From: Streptomyces sp. B3I8
GTDB lineage: Bacteria > Actinomycetota > Actinomycetes > Streptomycetales > Streptomycetaceae
NCBI RefSeq assembly: GCF_030816915.1
Contig: NZ_JAUSYN010000002.1
Coordinates: 6,089,501 to 6,153,500 of the forward strand
Direction of reading: 5' to 3'
DNA: 64,000 nucleotides
Below, one piece after another: positions 54,573-64,000 of this stretch (the stretch's first letter is position 1; each line of letters begins with the position of its first letter). Position numbers and translations under genes: made by a program. The notes beneath the pieces are model-generated. The model saw only the letters and a program-made list of their open reading frames with translations. It was not told the origin of the DNA and did not search any database.

Positions 54573-57500
54573 TCAGCAGGTCCTGCGGTAGGGGACGTCG
54601 GGGATGTGGGCTTTCCATTCCTGCTCGGTGAGGGAGCCGCTCTTGGTGCAGAGGTCCCGGATCAACTTCGCAGGCGTTACGGCGTGTGTGAGGAGTCTGC
54701 CGTTCTGGTCCACGCTGATCAGCGTCGAACCGTCGGGGGCGAAGGTGACCGCTACGACCGAGCCCGAGGGGTCAAGGGTGCCCGTGAACGGAGGGCCGAG
54801 CTGACTGTGGGTGCGGCTGTCCCATACGGTGATCTGTGCCTGCTCGCCCGGGTCCTCATGCACCGTGGCGAAGAGGCGGCTGTCGGGCGAGACGGCGACG
54901 GTGTGGCCGGACTCGGTGGACACCGCCCCGGTGCGCAGGTCTTCCCCTGCGGGCAGCAGGGTTCGGGCGTCCAAGGTCCTGAGGTACGGCTGGGATCCCT
55001 GGGGATAGGAGTAGACCGTCGAGCCGTCGTCGCTGATGGCGTTCATCTGCAGGTTCCCGGCGCTCTTGGTGATGATGCGGCCGGACGGGAACGCGACCCG
55101 CCCGAAGTTGGGCGCGGCGATCACGGACGTGCCGCTGGGGTCGAAGAGGACGGCTGATCCGTTGCCGTCGAAACCGAGCTTGGCGCGTATGTCCCGGATC
55201 CGGTGCATGGTGGTCAGGTCCCAGAACCTGAGCGCGTTGGTCCCGTCGGGCATCACCACCTGGGCTGCGAACGACCGGTTGTCGGGTGAGAAGGCGAATT
55301 CCTGCAGCGCCCCGCTGCTCTGTTTCCAGTTGAGCGGAGTGGGGAAAGTGCCGAGCTTTTTCTTCTTGGCCAGGTCCCAGATCTCAATCGTGGTGAGGCT
55401 GCTCTGGACGGCGAGGAGGCGTCCGTCGGCGCTGAGCGTGGGGTTGTCCGCCGAGATGCCGGGGCTGGGGATGGTGGCCCGTTTGGTGTGTGCCAGTGGG
55501 GACCAGATCTCGATGTTGCTGCCGTTGAGGAGCGCAAGGGTGCGCCGGTCGTCGCTGACCGCGCTCTCCGTGTAGAACTTGCCTGTGCCCTTGGGCGCTT
55601 TGGTGACTGTGGTGATGTCGAGTGAACGGACGGCACCGTCGATGCCGACGCATCGCAGTCCGGCGCCGTCGGCTGTGAAGAGCAGGCCGTTATCGCTGAA
55701 GCACTCGCTGTCGGTGGTCGAGTAGTGCATGAGGGGCTTCGGCTGACCCAGAAAGGCCATTTCCCAGATGACACCGCCCTGTGCAAGGTACCGGCTGTCC
55801 TGGCTGAAGTGTAGGGGATACAGCGCGGGGTCGTCCCCCCCGGTGAGCTCTGTGTCCCAGTAGCCTTCTGCACGGTGGTACAAACGGACCTTCCCGCCCT
55901 TTACTCCCAGGGCGGCGAGTTTGCCGTCCGGGCTGAAGACGACCGGGCCGGGAAATTCCTGGGTACCCAGCTTGAAGTCGGGAACGGGGATCTTCTTCTT
56001 CGTCCGGGTGTCGTACCAAGAGAACGGCTGTCCCTTGCCGTTGGGGTAGGGGAGGGAGAGTATGCGTTCGTCCGGTGAGAACGAGGTGTTCCAGACGGGA
56101 AAGCTGCCTCCGGTCGTGGTGATGATCTTCTTGGCCGTGCGGGTGTCCCAGATCGCCATGGTGGGTTTCGTGTCGGCGTCGATTCCCTCGGTCCGCAGAT
56201 AGGTGCCGTGAGGGCTGAGCGCCACTCTCGGCTGGTACACGTCTCTGCCGCTGGGGTAGGTGTGCGTGCCGAGGGGGCGCGCATTGGTGGCATCGAGCAG
56301 GCGGGTCTTGCCGTCCTCGGTGCTCACGGCGGCCGTCCTGCCGTCGGAGGACAGCGTGACGTAGCGAACCTTGGACCGGGCGTTGTAGTGGCCGGTCTGT
56401 CGGCGGGTGTCGACGTTCCATAGGCCGACGCGGGTGCCGCCGGCGGCGATGAGGGTGTGCCCGGTCTCGTCGAGGGCGGAGGTCGACACGACATAGCCGG
56501 GAAGCTTGAGGAACCTCGTCTTCCTGCTGATTACTCAGGGTGAACAGTGCGGACCGCGACTCGGGGGTATCGCCGAGGCGGGCGGAGGCCACCGCCAGTC
56601 GGCGTGCGAGCTGGGGGTCGGTGCGGCGGAGCGACTCCGCGGTGCCGGCCACCTGAGCGGAGGCCGCGCGGTCGCGCTGACCGACGACGATCTGTCGCTG
56701 TTGGAAGGCGACACCGGCAGCGATCAGGGCGAGGGTCAGTGCCGTGGCGAGGAAGACGTTGATGCGTTTGGTGCGGCGCAACTGTGAGCGGTGATGCTGC
56801 CGGCTGGTTTCCAGCAGCACGGTGATCTCCTCCGGGAGCGGGCGCTGATCCGCCCATTCCTCTCCCTCAGCGAGGAGGGATCCGCTCAGCAGGTCTCCGG
56901 GAAGGCGGCTCTGTGCGTGGCTGGCCTGCTGGTCGGTGGCGCGCTGCAGCCAGACGTGGAACTGCCGGTCTTCGGCGACCCAGTCACGCAGGTCGGCCCA
57001 GCCGCGAATCAGCGCGTCGTGGATGAGTTCCGCCGCCGGCTCCCCAGGGGGCTCGCCGACGGGTGTGGTGGCGCCACCGGTGGTGATGATCCGGTAGCGG
57101 GTGAGCGCCGCGATGGCGTCGTCGAAGGCGCCGTCGGTGTCGGGGCCGGGACCTCTCGGGTCGGCGGCCAGGGCGCGCAAGCGTGTGAAGGGAACTCGCC
57201 TGCGGGTGGCAGGGATGCCGCCGGCCTCGTCGGCGGGCCGCACCAGTGCGGTGAGGATCCGGCGGGCGGTGGGCTGTTGGTCCACGGGCAGTTGGCCGAG
57301 GGCGTGGTTGCACAAGTGCGAGAGGCTGCCCGTGACCTTGCCCATCTGCTCGTAGGCCTCGTGGGTGAGGCGGCCGTCGTTGTCCCGGCGCAACCACAGC
57401 TGGCGCAGAGTCAGTTGCAGAGGTGGGAGCAGCGTGACCGGTGCCTGCCGTGCCACCGGGTCGATGTCCAGGATGTCGTCGACGATCCGGTCCGCGAGGT

Positions 57501-58809
57501 CGGGCGCGAGAGGCAGACCGACGGCGGCGGCAGGCCGCGTGATGATCTCTTGCAGGTCGCGGCGGTTCAGCGTCTCGGGAACGTTGCACAGTCCGGGCAG
57601 GGCGACGGCCATCAGGTCGGGGGCGAGGGTGCTGAGGGGACCGTAGAAGTCATTGCGCATGACCAGGAGCACGGTCACGGCGGTATGGGACCTGCTCAGC
57701 TCCACGAGCTGGTCGATGGCTCGCAGACGCCGGTCCTCGGAGTGTGTCTGCGAAGGCTCGGCCGGCTGGGTGAGGAATTCCTCGAACTGGTCGATGACCA
57801 GGAGCAGATGGTCGTGGTCCGGCTCACCGTCGAGGCGGGCCCGCGCCGCGCTCGTAAGGCCATCGGCCACCGTGCCGGGCAGTCCGGAGTCCTCCAGCTC
57901 GGCGAGGAGGTCCTGGCCGGGGCGGGCACGCAGCGCCAGCCAGCGGTCACTGCCTGGAATATCCCCCTTGGCCAGGGCAGGCAGCACGCCCGCGTTGACC
58001 AGTGAGGACTTTCCCGCCCCTGAAGGGCCGAGCAGCATCAGCAGCAGCCGGTTTCCCCTCAGTGTCGCAAGTACGCGCTCCACTGCGGCCTCGCGGCCGT
58101 GGAACCAGTCGGCCTGCTTGTCGGTGAACGGCTCCAGTCCCAGATACGGACATGCCGTGTCCTCGGCCAACTCGGGCCGGACGTCCCGCAGTACCTCGGC
58201 CGGGGTGGCGAAGGCGGTGCCGAGCCCTTTCAGATACCGGTCAGGGGAGGCGATGGAGGTGACCATGCCGATCGTCAGCCCGGTCAACTCGTCCACGACC
58301 GGTCCGCCGCTGAATCCGGTGGTGAGGTCGTTGGCCTTCGTCAACTGGAGCAGCCGACCCGCGGCACCGCCCCCGGGCAGCAGGCCGCCGGCCTCTCCGT
58401 ACCCGAAGCGGCCGCCCGGCGGCGCCTGGGAGGGAAATCCGTACGAGAAGACCCGATGTCCGTGAGAGCCCGCGCTCGCGCCCACGGGCACGCCCTGGGC
58501 CCCGGACGGCACTGACTGGAGGCGGAGGACGGCGACATCCTCGGCCTCCGGCGCCCGCCATTGCTCGGCGACCACCGCCGCCATGACCCGCGGTGTGTCC
58601 GGCAGGAGGGGAAAGAGCACCTCCACCTGCCCCCCGGGGTGCTGCCCCGCGGCATCGACGACATGCGCGCAGGTGAAGCCAGTCCTGTCCTCGGTCAGGA
58701 AGCCCGCCCCGGCGATGCCTCCGTCCGGCGCGAGAACCTGGAAAACGCCGTTGTGGACGGCTGGTTCGCCTGAGCCGGCAAGGCTGTTCACGTCCCCCCG
58801 GGAGGTCAT
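54573..58809 (-). pseudogene. Trypsin / STAND NTPase / WD40 fusion, broken by one frameshift
   Basis: About 1411 aa once the frameshift is repaired. From ATG 58809: trypsin-like protease (about 10-200) with His in FTCAHVVDAAG, Asp in DVAVLRLQS and Ser in TTGFSGGPVV; a nucleotide-binding STAND-type NTPase (about 215-560) with Walker A LGPSGAGKSSLVNAG and Walker B LLLVIDQFEEFL; a winged/helical region; one membrane helix (INVFLATALTLALIAAGVAF, near 720); and a WD40-like propeller (about 770-1411). Frame A ends in SNQQEDEVPQ and the propeller frame starts LPGYVVSTS: one extra base near 56505 separates them. Everything else is intact, so the lesion may be recent. The Trypco1-like gene lies just upstream. 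Confidence 0.8.
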
Positions 58810-58852
58810 CAGGCGGCCGCTTCGGCCCTGTGCCGACGCGCCCCCCGCTTCT

Positions 58853-59194
58853 TCACGGTGCGTCCTGCCCGGAGTCACCGCGCTCCCACACCATGCGGAC
58901 CTTGAGGTGGAGGGCCGCCTCCCCGGCCGTGATGACCGCACCGGCCTTCGCCGACAGGTTCACCCCGAACTCCACCTCCACCTCCCGGGGCCCCGCCTGC
59001 CTCAGCTGGTCCAGCACTGCCCGTGCCGTCTCGCGTACGGGGACCAGCGACTCGTGCAGGGTCCGGGGCAGTTCGCGCACCGCGTGGCTGACCCGACCCG
59101 CTTTGACCGGCCCGTCGAACTCCGGTGCGCCTTCCACTTCTTCCAGCAGAATCGCCCCGCCGCCTTCCAGCGGCATCCGCGCAAGAGCGGGCAC
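58853..59194 (-). CDS. Trypsin-co-occurring domain protein (Trypco1/CU044_2847 family)
   Basis: 113 aa from GTG 59194 with a near-perfect ribosome site AAGGAGGTAGG. Pattern: GGAILLEEVEGAPEFDGPVKAG, then ELPRTLHESLVPVRETARAVLDQLR, then EVEVEFGVNLSAKAGAVITAGEAALHLKVRMVWER. This matches the small protein family that occurs with trypsin-domain NTPase systems (Trypco1). Intact and in the same operon as the trypsin-STAND-WD40 gene, 43 bases upstream of it. It is thought to act with the protease as sensor or activator; that is family inference. Confidence 0.8.
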   Translation of the reverse strand: MPALARMPLEGGGAILLEEVEGAPEFDGPVKAGRVSHAVRELPRTLHESLVPVRETARAVLDQLRQAGPREVEVEFGVNLSAKAGAVITAGEAALHLKVRMVWERGDSGQDAP

Positions 59195-59313
59195 TGTCCT
59201 ACCTCCTTGGGACCTCCACAACGGATTTGATCCATTTAACCGGGAAACGTCTCCCGTCGGCCGCTGGTCTCTCTGCTTCCTCACAGACCGCCACATACGG
59301 ATCAGGCGATTCC

Positions 59314-59643
59314 GTGAGCTGGTTCGTGGGTCAGAAGGACGACCGCGGCCTGAAAGTAACGAGCGCATCGGCAAGCATCGCCGACCCGGACCCTGAACCA
59401 GCCGTCCCGCGCGTGGACGCCGACGACCCGCTCGCCCCGTACCGCAAGCGGCGCCCGCCGATAGACATCTACCGCCGTCACCGTCCGGTGCACGGCGGCG
59501 CCGACCACCTCCGGACCGACGAGCCACGAGTCCTGGAGGGGTGGGACAACTTCACCTACCAGGAGGTCGGCACCGCACCGAACCTCGCCGCCGCCCAGAA
59601 CTGGGTTGCTGAGCCGGCACTCGATGACGACTCCGCCGCGTGA
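59314..59643 (+). CDS. C-terminal fragment-like hypothetical protein
   Basis: From GTG 59314, 109 aa. The stretch VDADDPLAPYRKRRPPIDIY, RRHRPVHGGADHLRT, VLEGWDNFTYQEVGTAPNLA, ending WVAEPALDDDSAA, has strong coding-type third-position bias. No ribosome site precedes the GTG and no family is recognised; the frame is open further upstream but loses its coding character. Probably the surviving 3' end of a longer gene. It converges on the TniQ-like remnant, leaving 9 bases between stops. Confidence 0.35.
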   Translation: MSWFVGQKDDRGLKVTSASASIADPDPEPAVPRVDADDPLAPYRKRRPPIDIYRRHRPVHGGADHLRTDEPRVLEGWDNFTYQEVGTAPNLAAAQNWVAEPALDDDSAA

Positions 59644-59652
59644 TGCGGCAGG

Positions 59653-61028
59653 TCAGCCCTTCCGGGCGGGGCGCTGGCCGGGCATGTCATGCCGTCGCCC
59701 CAGGTAGCTGATCATCCCAAGCGAGAAGCCGGTCTCCTCGGCGAGCTCGCGGCAGGTGCGTCCGGCGGCCCGTTGATCGCGGAGCCAGTCGAGATCGATC
59801 TGGCGCCAGCGGGTCGCCTTGCCCTCGCGGCTCATGCCGTACTCGCGGGCCAGGACCTTGATGGCCTCCTCGTTCACGTCGACGTGCTTCGCGATCCACT
59901 TCAGCGTGCGGTATTCGTCGAGGTAGAAGCGTGCGAATTTGTCCCTGGGGAGCGCGGCGCGAGCCCGTCGAACAGTGGCTCCTCTCTCCCACTTCGCGCT
60001 CTTCGCCCCTGCGGGAGGGGCCGGCTGCTCCTGCAGGACGAAGCGGACGGCGTCATGGCTGACGCCGAGGCGGCGGCCGGCCTGTGCTGTTGTCAGGCCT
60101 TCGTCCCTGATGAGCCGGTGCAGCATGCCAGGGTCGATGTCCCGCAGGTCGCAGCCGGGTAACTTGAGATCGCAGACGATGTCTGTCGGAGGCTGCCAGG
60201 AGAGGGGTTCGTCGCGGATTCCCTGCTGTTGAGGAACTCGGTTGCGTGTGCTTCGAGTTGGCTCATCAGCGCCGGGGGTGAGATCTGTTTCGAAGGTCCG
60301 CAGCATGGTCCGCAGTTCCGTGGTGCTGGGCGTGTAGGCGGGCGGGGCGAGGGTTGCGGGGAGTCCGCTGAGCCGTTCGAACAGCAGCGCTCGGGCGAAC
60401 TGGTGGCGCCGTATTCCGCCCGCTTCGAAGTCGATGTCGCGGCAGAGCTGGGTCCAGGTGTCCAGCGGCAGCAGGTCGCGGTAGTCAACCGTGCGGCGGC
60501 GGGTGTAGTCGATCGGTGATCCTTCCTGGTCAAGGTGGTCCGCCAGCGCGAGCAGGCCGAGGCTGATGCCGTGGAAGTGGCCCCGCTTCGTGAGCCGGAA
60601 CGTCATGTGGGACCCCAGCCGGTCCTCCACCGGTGCGCGAAGGAGGCGGGCCGTCGTGGTGAAGTCCCCTGTGCCTCCGACCAGCAGCAGGTAGCACGAC
60701 AGGGCCGGACGGATGGTGCGTGAGAGGGTTCCGTCGAGGGGGCTGAGCCAGGCGGACCAGGCCGGCCAGAGCCACAACTCGCGTCCGAGGCCGTGCAGGA
60801 GACGGGCGACGACGACGCGGCGGACGGCTCCAGCCGCGACTCGTAGATCACGTGATCCGACTGCGTACTCGACCAGTACGAATCCGAGTAGTGCTTCTGC
60901 CCCATGTACCAGCGGAACGTCCGCCACGGCTCGGCCGCGTACAGCATCTCCAACGGCGCCGACTCCCAGGCGAGGCCCTCGCGCACCTCGTCCTCGGCGA
61001 GCCGTACACACACCTCTACGTCCACCAT
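59653..61028 (-). pseudogene. TnsA N-terminus joined to TniQ C-terminus (decayed Tn7-like element)
   Basis: From ATG 61028: VDVEVCVRLAEDEVREGLAW, then WRTFRWYMGQKHYSDSYWSS and DHVIYESRLE, the N-terminal third of TnsA-like endonucleases. At about 60835 the frame changes and the sequence continues as the C-terminal half of TniQ-like proteins: WPAWSAWLSPLDGTLSRTIR, PALSCYLLLVG, GSPIDYTRRRTVDYRDLLPL, LLFERLSGLPATLAPP, IRDEPLSWQPPTDIV, with HTH motifs to the end (SLGMISYLGRRHDMPGQ). Two compensating frameshifts near 60222-60285 restore LTP-ALMSQLEAHATEFLN-QQGIRDEP. The DDE transposase, the ATPase and the rest of TnsA and TniQ are missing. Confidence 0.82.
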
Positions 61029-61321
61029 CCGCCCCCCGTGCCCGTGTAACTGACCTTGATCGCAGGACAGTTACACGGGCACTGGAGTACGAACGACCAC
61101 ATACATTTTCGATCACTCGAAAGGATGATCATTCCAGCCCATGGATCTCATCTCCGCGTCATAGATGCTATTCAAAGGTCATCGCTCGCGAGAACATGAC
61201 GCGGATTCTGAGTACCTATACACAAGCCATAGAGAACTGCCGGCCGTTGCTTCTCCCATGGACCAGCGGCGTCGGGACCCGTGCGGTCGGTTCTGTACAC
61301 CGGAGAGCAGTGACGGCTTCT
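61029..61321. other. Gap with low-GC stretch, no gene
   Basis: 293 bases between the Tn7-like remnant and the DUF6177 stop. From about 61090 the sequence is clearly less GC-rich than the window (CATACATTTTCGATCACTCG-like, ATAGATGCTATTC). Contains the 15-bp inverted repeat only. Consistent with acquired DNA at the element border. Confidence 0.5.
61038..61082. repeat. 15-bp perfect inverted repeat upstream of TnsA remnant
   Basis: GTGCCCGTGTAACTG (61038-61052) and its exact complement (61068-61082) around a 15-base loop. It lies 10 bases before the TnsA remnant start, where Tn7-like elements carry their end with transposase-binding repeats. It could be the element end, or an operator. Confidence 0.75.
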
Positions 61322-62785
61322 TTACGACATGCGCGAACTCCCGGCTCCGCCCGCCGGGTCGTGCCCCTCTGGCTCGGTGCCCCGCAGGTGCCGGAGCAGC
61401 GTCTCGAGGGCGGTCCAGCCTGCGGCCGACTCGCCGTCTCCCAGGGGGTAGTAGTAGCCGGGCCTGGCCGTGGTGCCGAGCCGTACCGGGGTGGTGGGCA
61501 GTGGTGGGTGGGCGGCGATGTCGGTGCCCGTCTCGGCGATTTCGGTGGGGCCCAGGGCGAAGCCGAAAGGGATGGGCGGCCGTTGGAAGTGCGGTGGCAC
61601 GGTGAGGTCCGCGTGGGCTTCGCGCAGCTGGGCGAGGAGGGTGCGCAGGTTGTGCCGGGCGGTGAGTTCGGCGGTCAGGTTGGCGAGGGCGGGTACCGGT
61701 GGCTTCTCGCCGTCGCGGAAGCCGATGGCGAGGGTGATGTCCTCCTCGACTCCGTCGGGTGTGCGTGACACGTGCAGGGTGGCGAGGGCGGGTCGGTCGG
61801 CCGAGCCGACGGTGACGGTCCAGGTCGGGCGGGGTGCGCGTTCGTAGGCCAGGTCGGTGAGGTGGCGTCGTGACCAGGGCAGGTTGGCCGGTTCGGCGGT
61901 GCCCCAGCCGGTGGGGAGTTCACCGGTGAGGGCTTGCCAGGCGGTCTCAAGGGCGCCGCCCAGAACCAGGTCGGCGTCGGGCCGGTGGACCGTGCGGAAG
62001 CGGAGGAGGAGTTGGCGCTCCGTGGTGCGGGTGACGTCCGTGAAGGCGGAGGCGGCCGGCGACTGGCCGTCGGTGTCCTTCGCCGCGTGGAAGGCGCCGT
62101 CGCGCCAGCGCAGGACGGCGCCGGTGAGGCCGTCGTAGTAGCCGCAGTCGGGGTCCTGGACGACCCAGCGGGTGGGCGGTCCGGTGAGCGCGGTGCTGGT
62201 GGGCAGGGAGAGGCGGCAGTGGCGCGGGGTGACGATCTGCAGGGCGCGTTCGCTGGTGAGGGTGGCGCGCAGGGCGTCGGAGAGCCAGCCGGTCATGGCG
62301 ATGACGGGGCGGTCCTGGAGGACCACGGCGACCTTGTCGGTGAGGACGTCGACGGCGGGCTGTGCGGCGGCGGGGGCGGGGACGGCGGTGATGCCGGAGG
62401 TGTCGACGGGGTGGGCCGGGTCGTCGGCGCCGGGTGCGTCCGGTGGCCAGACGGTGCCGCCGAGCAGGGTCGCGAGGCGGGCGGCGAAGACCCCTGCGAG
62501 ACGTTCCGCCCCGGGCACCGCGGTGGACGCGCGGGCCTCCGTCCACCACGTCGGCCCGGCGCCGGTTTGGGTGACGCCGAGCAGCCGTCGCGCCTCCGCC
62601 GGCACGTGGAGCAGCAGCGGGGCCTCGATCGAGACCAGGGGGCGGTCTTGCGCGTCGCAGAGCTGGATGACGGCTCCTTCGGCGGCGGACCGGAGGTGGA
62701 GGTCGGGACCGCCGGCGAGCAGACCGGCCAGGACGCTCCAGGCGTCCGGCATGCGGTCGGTCAGCGCGATCACGTCTTTGGTCAT
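61322..62785 (-). CDS. DUF6177 family protein
   Basis: 487 aa from ATG 62785. It resembles the DUF6177 family found near Streptomyces type VII secretion (ESX) genes: VIALTDRMPDAWSVLAGLLAGGPDLHLRSAAEGAVIQLCD at the start, a Pro/Ala-rich hinge (about 130-155), VAVVLQDRPVIAMTGWLSDALRATLTSERALQIVTPR, WVVQDPDCGYYDGLTGAVLRW and a C-terminal alpha/beta region. No membrane helix. Function unknown. Its stop faces the low-GC gap. A 319-bp gap lies upstream (62786-63104). Confidence 0.72.
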   Translation of the reverse strand: MTKDVIALTDRMPDAWSVLAGLLAGGPDLHLRSAAEGAVIQLCDAQDRPLVSIEAPLLLHVPAEARRLLGVTQTGAGPTWWTEARASTAVPGAERLAGVFAARLATLLGGTVWPPDAPGADDPAHPVDTSGITAVPAPAAAQPAVDVLTDKVAVVLQDRPVIAMTGWLSDALRATLTSERALQIVTPRHCRLSLPTSTALTGPPTRWVVQDPDCGYYDGLTGAVLRWRDGAFHAAKDTDGQSPAASAFTDVTRTTERQLLLRFRTVHRPDADLVLGGALETAWQALTGELPTGWGTAEPANLPWSRRHLTDLAYERAPRPTWTVTVGSADRPALATLHVSRTPDGVEEDITLAIGFRDGEKPPVPALANLTAELTARHNLRTLLAQLREAHADLTVPPHFQRPPIPFGFALGPTEIAETGTDIAAHPPLPTTPVRLGTTARPGYYYPLGDGESAAGWTALETLLRHLRGTEPEGHDPAGGAGSSRMS

Positions 62786-63104
62786 GTGGTGTCCCGTGGC
62801 CCCTGGTCCGTGTGCTGGTCCTGGTCGGTGGTCGGTTCTCCGGCACGTGTGTGCGGGCCCGGCGGCTTCGTGCGAGCCCGACGGTCCGGCGGCGGCGCAC
62901 GATCGTGCCGGGGGCGCGCGACTGGGCGGGCACGTACAGACTCGTACCGAGCTTAGCCAGCGTCACCGACAGGCCCACGAGGCGGGGCAGGGCGCGAGCA
63001 CCGATTCGGAACCGTCCTTGCCTGGGCCACCGGCACCTCGGAGGGTGTCCTCTCGGGCCTGGAATCCGGCTGGCGCCGGCCCCGCTCCGGCGTAGGGTGA
63101 CTCG
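62786..63104. other. Intergenic region without a gene
   Basis: 319 bases between the divergent DUF6177 and hypothetical genes. No frame with a ribosome site or recognisable product. Possibly holds both promoters. Confidence 0.5.
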
Positions 63105-63599
63105 GTGGGCAACACGTTCAACGGTGGTGGCGACCGCTTGTACTTGAGCAACGGCGGTACCGCGGTGTTCGTGGACGTCCTGATACTGGCGGTCAGCGCC
63201 CTCGTGGAGGAGCCGTGGGACTACCGCTTCGCAGCCCTTCTCGCGTGGCAGGATCAGAACGTCATGGGCCGGGGAGCGGTCGGCTTCGATCTGGGAGACA
63301 TCGACTGGGGCGCTTCGCCCGAAGAACGGGCACGGAACAAGGACTTCGTCCTTCGCGTTACCGACCTGGCCCTGAACCGGCACCGGTGGGACGAGCTGGG
63401 CTACGACCCGCCCTACGCCGCGGACTATCTGCGCCGCTTCCGTGCCCTGGTGGACGCGCACACCCCGGAAGCCGGCGGGGGGCGGTGGCCGGGGGTTTTC
63501 CCCGGCCATGAGGAGGCAGCGAGGGCCTCGTGCGCACGTCACCGCGTCCTCAGTGCGCTGCCGCACTGGGAGGGATGCGTGTTCTGCACGGCAGGGTAG
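63105..63599 (+). CDS. Hypothetical protein, possible immunity-type
   Basis: 164 aa from GTG 63105, with AGGGTGA upstream. Hydrophilic, helix-rich; the middle reads EEPWDYRFAALLAWQDQNVM, then FDLGDIDWGASPEERARNKDFVLRV and WDELGYDPPYAADYLRRFRALVD. Size and composition resemble immunity proteins of polymorphic toxin loci, but no family can be named. The C-terminus has three Cys (ASCARH, GCVFCTAG). It faces the Imm49-like gene (convergent). Confidence 0.6.
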   Translation: MGNTFNGGGDRLYLSNGGTAVFVDVLILAVSALVEEPWDYRFAALLAWQDQNVMGRGAVGFDLGDIDWGASPEERARNKDFVLRVTDLALNRHRWDELGYDPPYAADYLRRFRALVDAHTPEAGGGRWPGVFPGHEEAARASCARHRVLSALPHWEGCVFCTAG

Positions 63600-63797
63600 C
63601 GGCGACACCACCGCGCAGGCGCTGGGTGCACCCGGCGAACTCGACTGGTTCCGCGCCTGCGTGGGCAGCTCCCACGTTTGCGCGAGAAAGGGGGAGCCGA
63701 CACCGGCCCGCCGCCGGTCGACCGGCGGAAGACGGGCGGTAAACACCGCCTGACTCCCGAAGCGGGAGATTTTCCGCCGTGAGCGTCGTCAGGGTTT

Positions 63798-64000
63798 CTA
63801 GGTCTCAAATTCGCCGATCCAGGCACGCTCAAGGAGGGCCCTGGGGAGGTATTCAGAGTCGATGTCGATCGGGAACCCAGCGTCGTAGGCAAGACAGGCG
63901 ATGGCGAGCGGACCGAGGGCGATGGCACCATTCAGGTCACGAGCCCGCTCTTCGGATGCGATCCAGTAGGCCTTGTGCAGTTCAAGAGCTTCCGCAAGTC
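63798..64000 (-). CDS. Imm49-like immunity protein, 5' end outside window (partial)
   Basis: Minus-strand frame open to the right edge, ending at TAG 63798-63800: LAEALELHKAYWIASEERAR, DLNGAIALGPLAIACLAYDAG, FPIDIDSEYLPRALLERAWI, GEFET. The GPLAIACLAYDAGFPIDIDS-type segment and the YLPRALLERAWIGEF end match the C-terminus of Imm49 family immunity proteins. About 66 codons are visible. Expected toxin gene would lie beyond the window. Lower GC and A/T-ending codons (TTCGCAAG-like) suggest transfer. Confidence 0.72.
   Translation of the reverse strand, partial: LAEALELHKAYWIASEERARDLNGAIALGPLAIACLAYDAGFPIDIDSEYLPRALLERAWIGEFET

Noticed and set aside
56495..56515. Programmed frameshift in the trypsin-STAND-WD40 gene.
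   Set aside because: No slippery run or downstream hairpin is visible at the junction; an insertion or error is simpler. Not fully excluded.
59125..59313. Extension of the gene at 59314 to ATG 59125.
   Set aside because: This part overlaps the Trypco1-like gene and its ribosome site in antisense and lacks coding bias.

Overview
The window reads as chromosomal DNA of a Streptomyces or very close relative. It is very GC-rich with strong G/C third-position bias, has many GTG starts, and carries families typical of that genus: a gvpOAFGYZJLSK-type gas vesicle operon, CebR-type operators by cellulase genes, DUF5753 and MmyB-like regulators, DUF6158 and DUF6177. All calls come from reading the sequence; no database search was run.

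Layout. 1-2.7 kb: the end of a transketolase gene (5' end outside the window) followed at once by a LigD-type polymerase gene. 2.9-8.6 kb: a ten-gene gas vesicle operon in which seven of nine junctions are 4-nt overlaps, closed by a perfect 17-bp hairpin. 8.6-16.9 kb: small membrane and envelope proteins, a methyltransferase, a PAP2/lipid kinase fusion, a baeRF-type protein, a DUF6158 protein, a PfpI-type protein, a SigB/F/G-type sigma factor and a secreted protein; tandem repeats are frequent between them. 17-26.6 kb: an aminotransferase-fold protein with no lysine at all, two MBL-fold hydrolases around a DedA protein, a holin/alkaline-phosphatase fusion, OsmC and an orphan DnaK. 26.6-29.6 kb: methyltransferase, pterin dehydratase, DUF5753 regulator and a Pro/Gln-rich membrane protein. 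29.7-35.1 kb: divergent GH48 and GH6 cellulases with CBM2 domains and one CebR-type box each. 35-51.9 kb: metabolic and regulatory genes (aldo/keto reductase, acyl-CoA ligase, LysR plus bile-acid-type symporter, FdhD, MmyB-like regulator plus SDR, an OFA-type MFS transporter with a 43-aa partner, a KSIII, GntR, tRNA-Leu(GAG), and LysR plus an SDR/SnoaL/MFS group).

52-61 kb is an accessory region rich in broken genes: a helicase remnant joined to an N-formylglutamate amidohydrolase remnant, a HATPase gene with one in-frame TGA, an IS110-like transposase tail, a trypsin/STAND-NTPase/WD40 protein broken by one frameshift with an intact Trypco1-like partner, and a TnsA N-terminus joined to a TniQ C-terminus behind a 15-bp inverted repeat. 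The trypsin-STAND-WD40-Trypco1 pair belongs to the class of NTP-dependent conflict systems and is the best candidate for an unusual biological system here. 61-64 kb holds a DUF6177 gene, a hypothetical gene and the end of an Imm49-like immunity gene, suggesting secretion or toxin/immunity loci next door.
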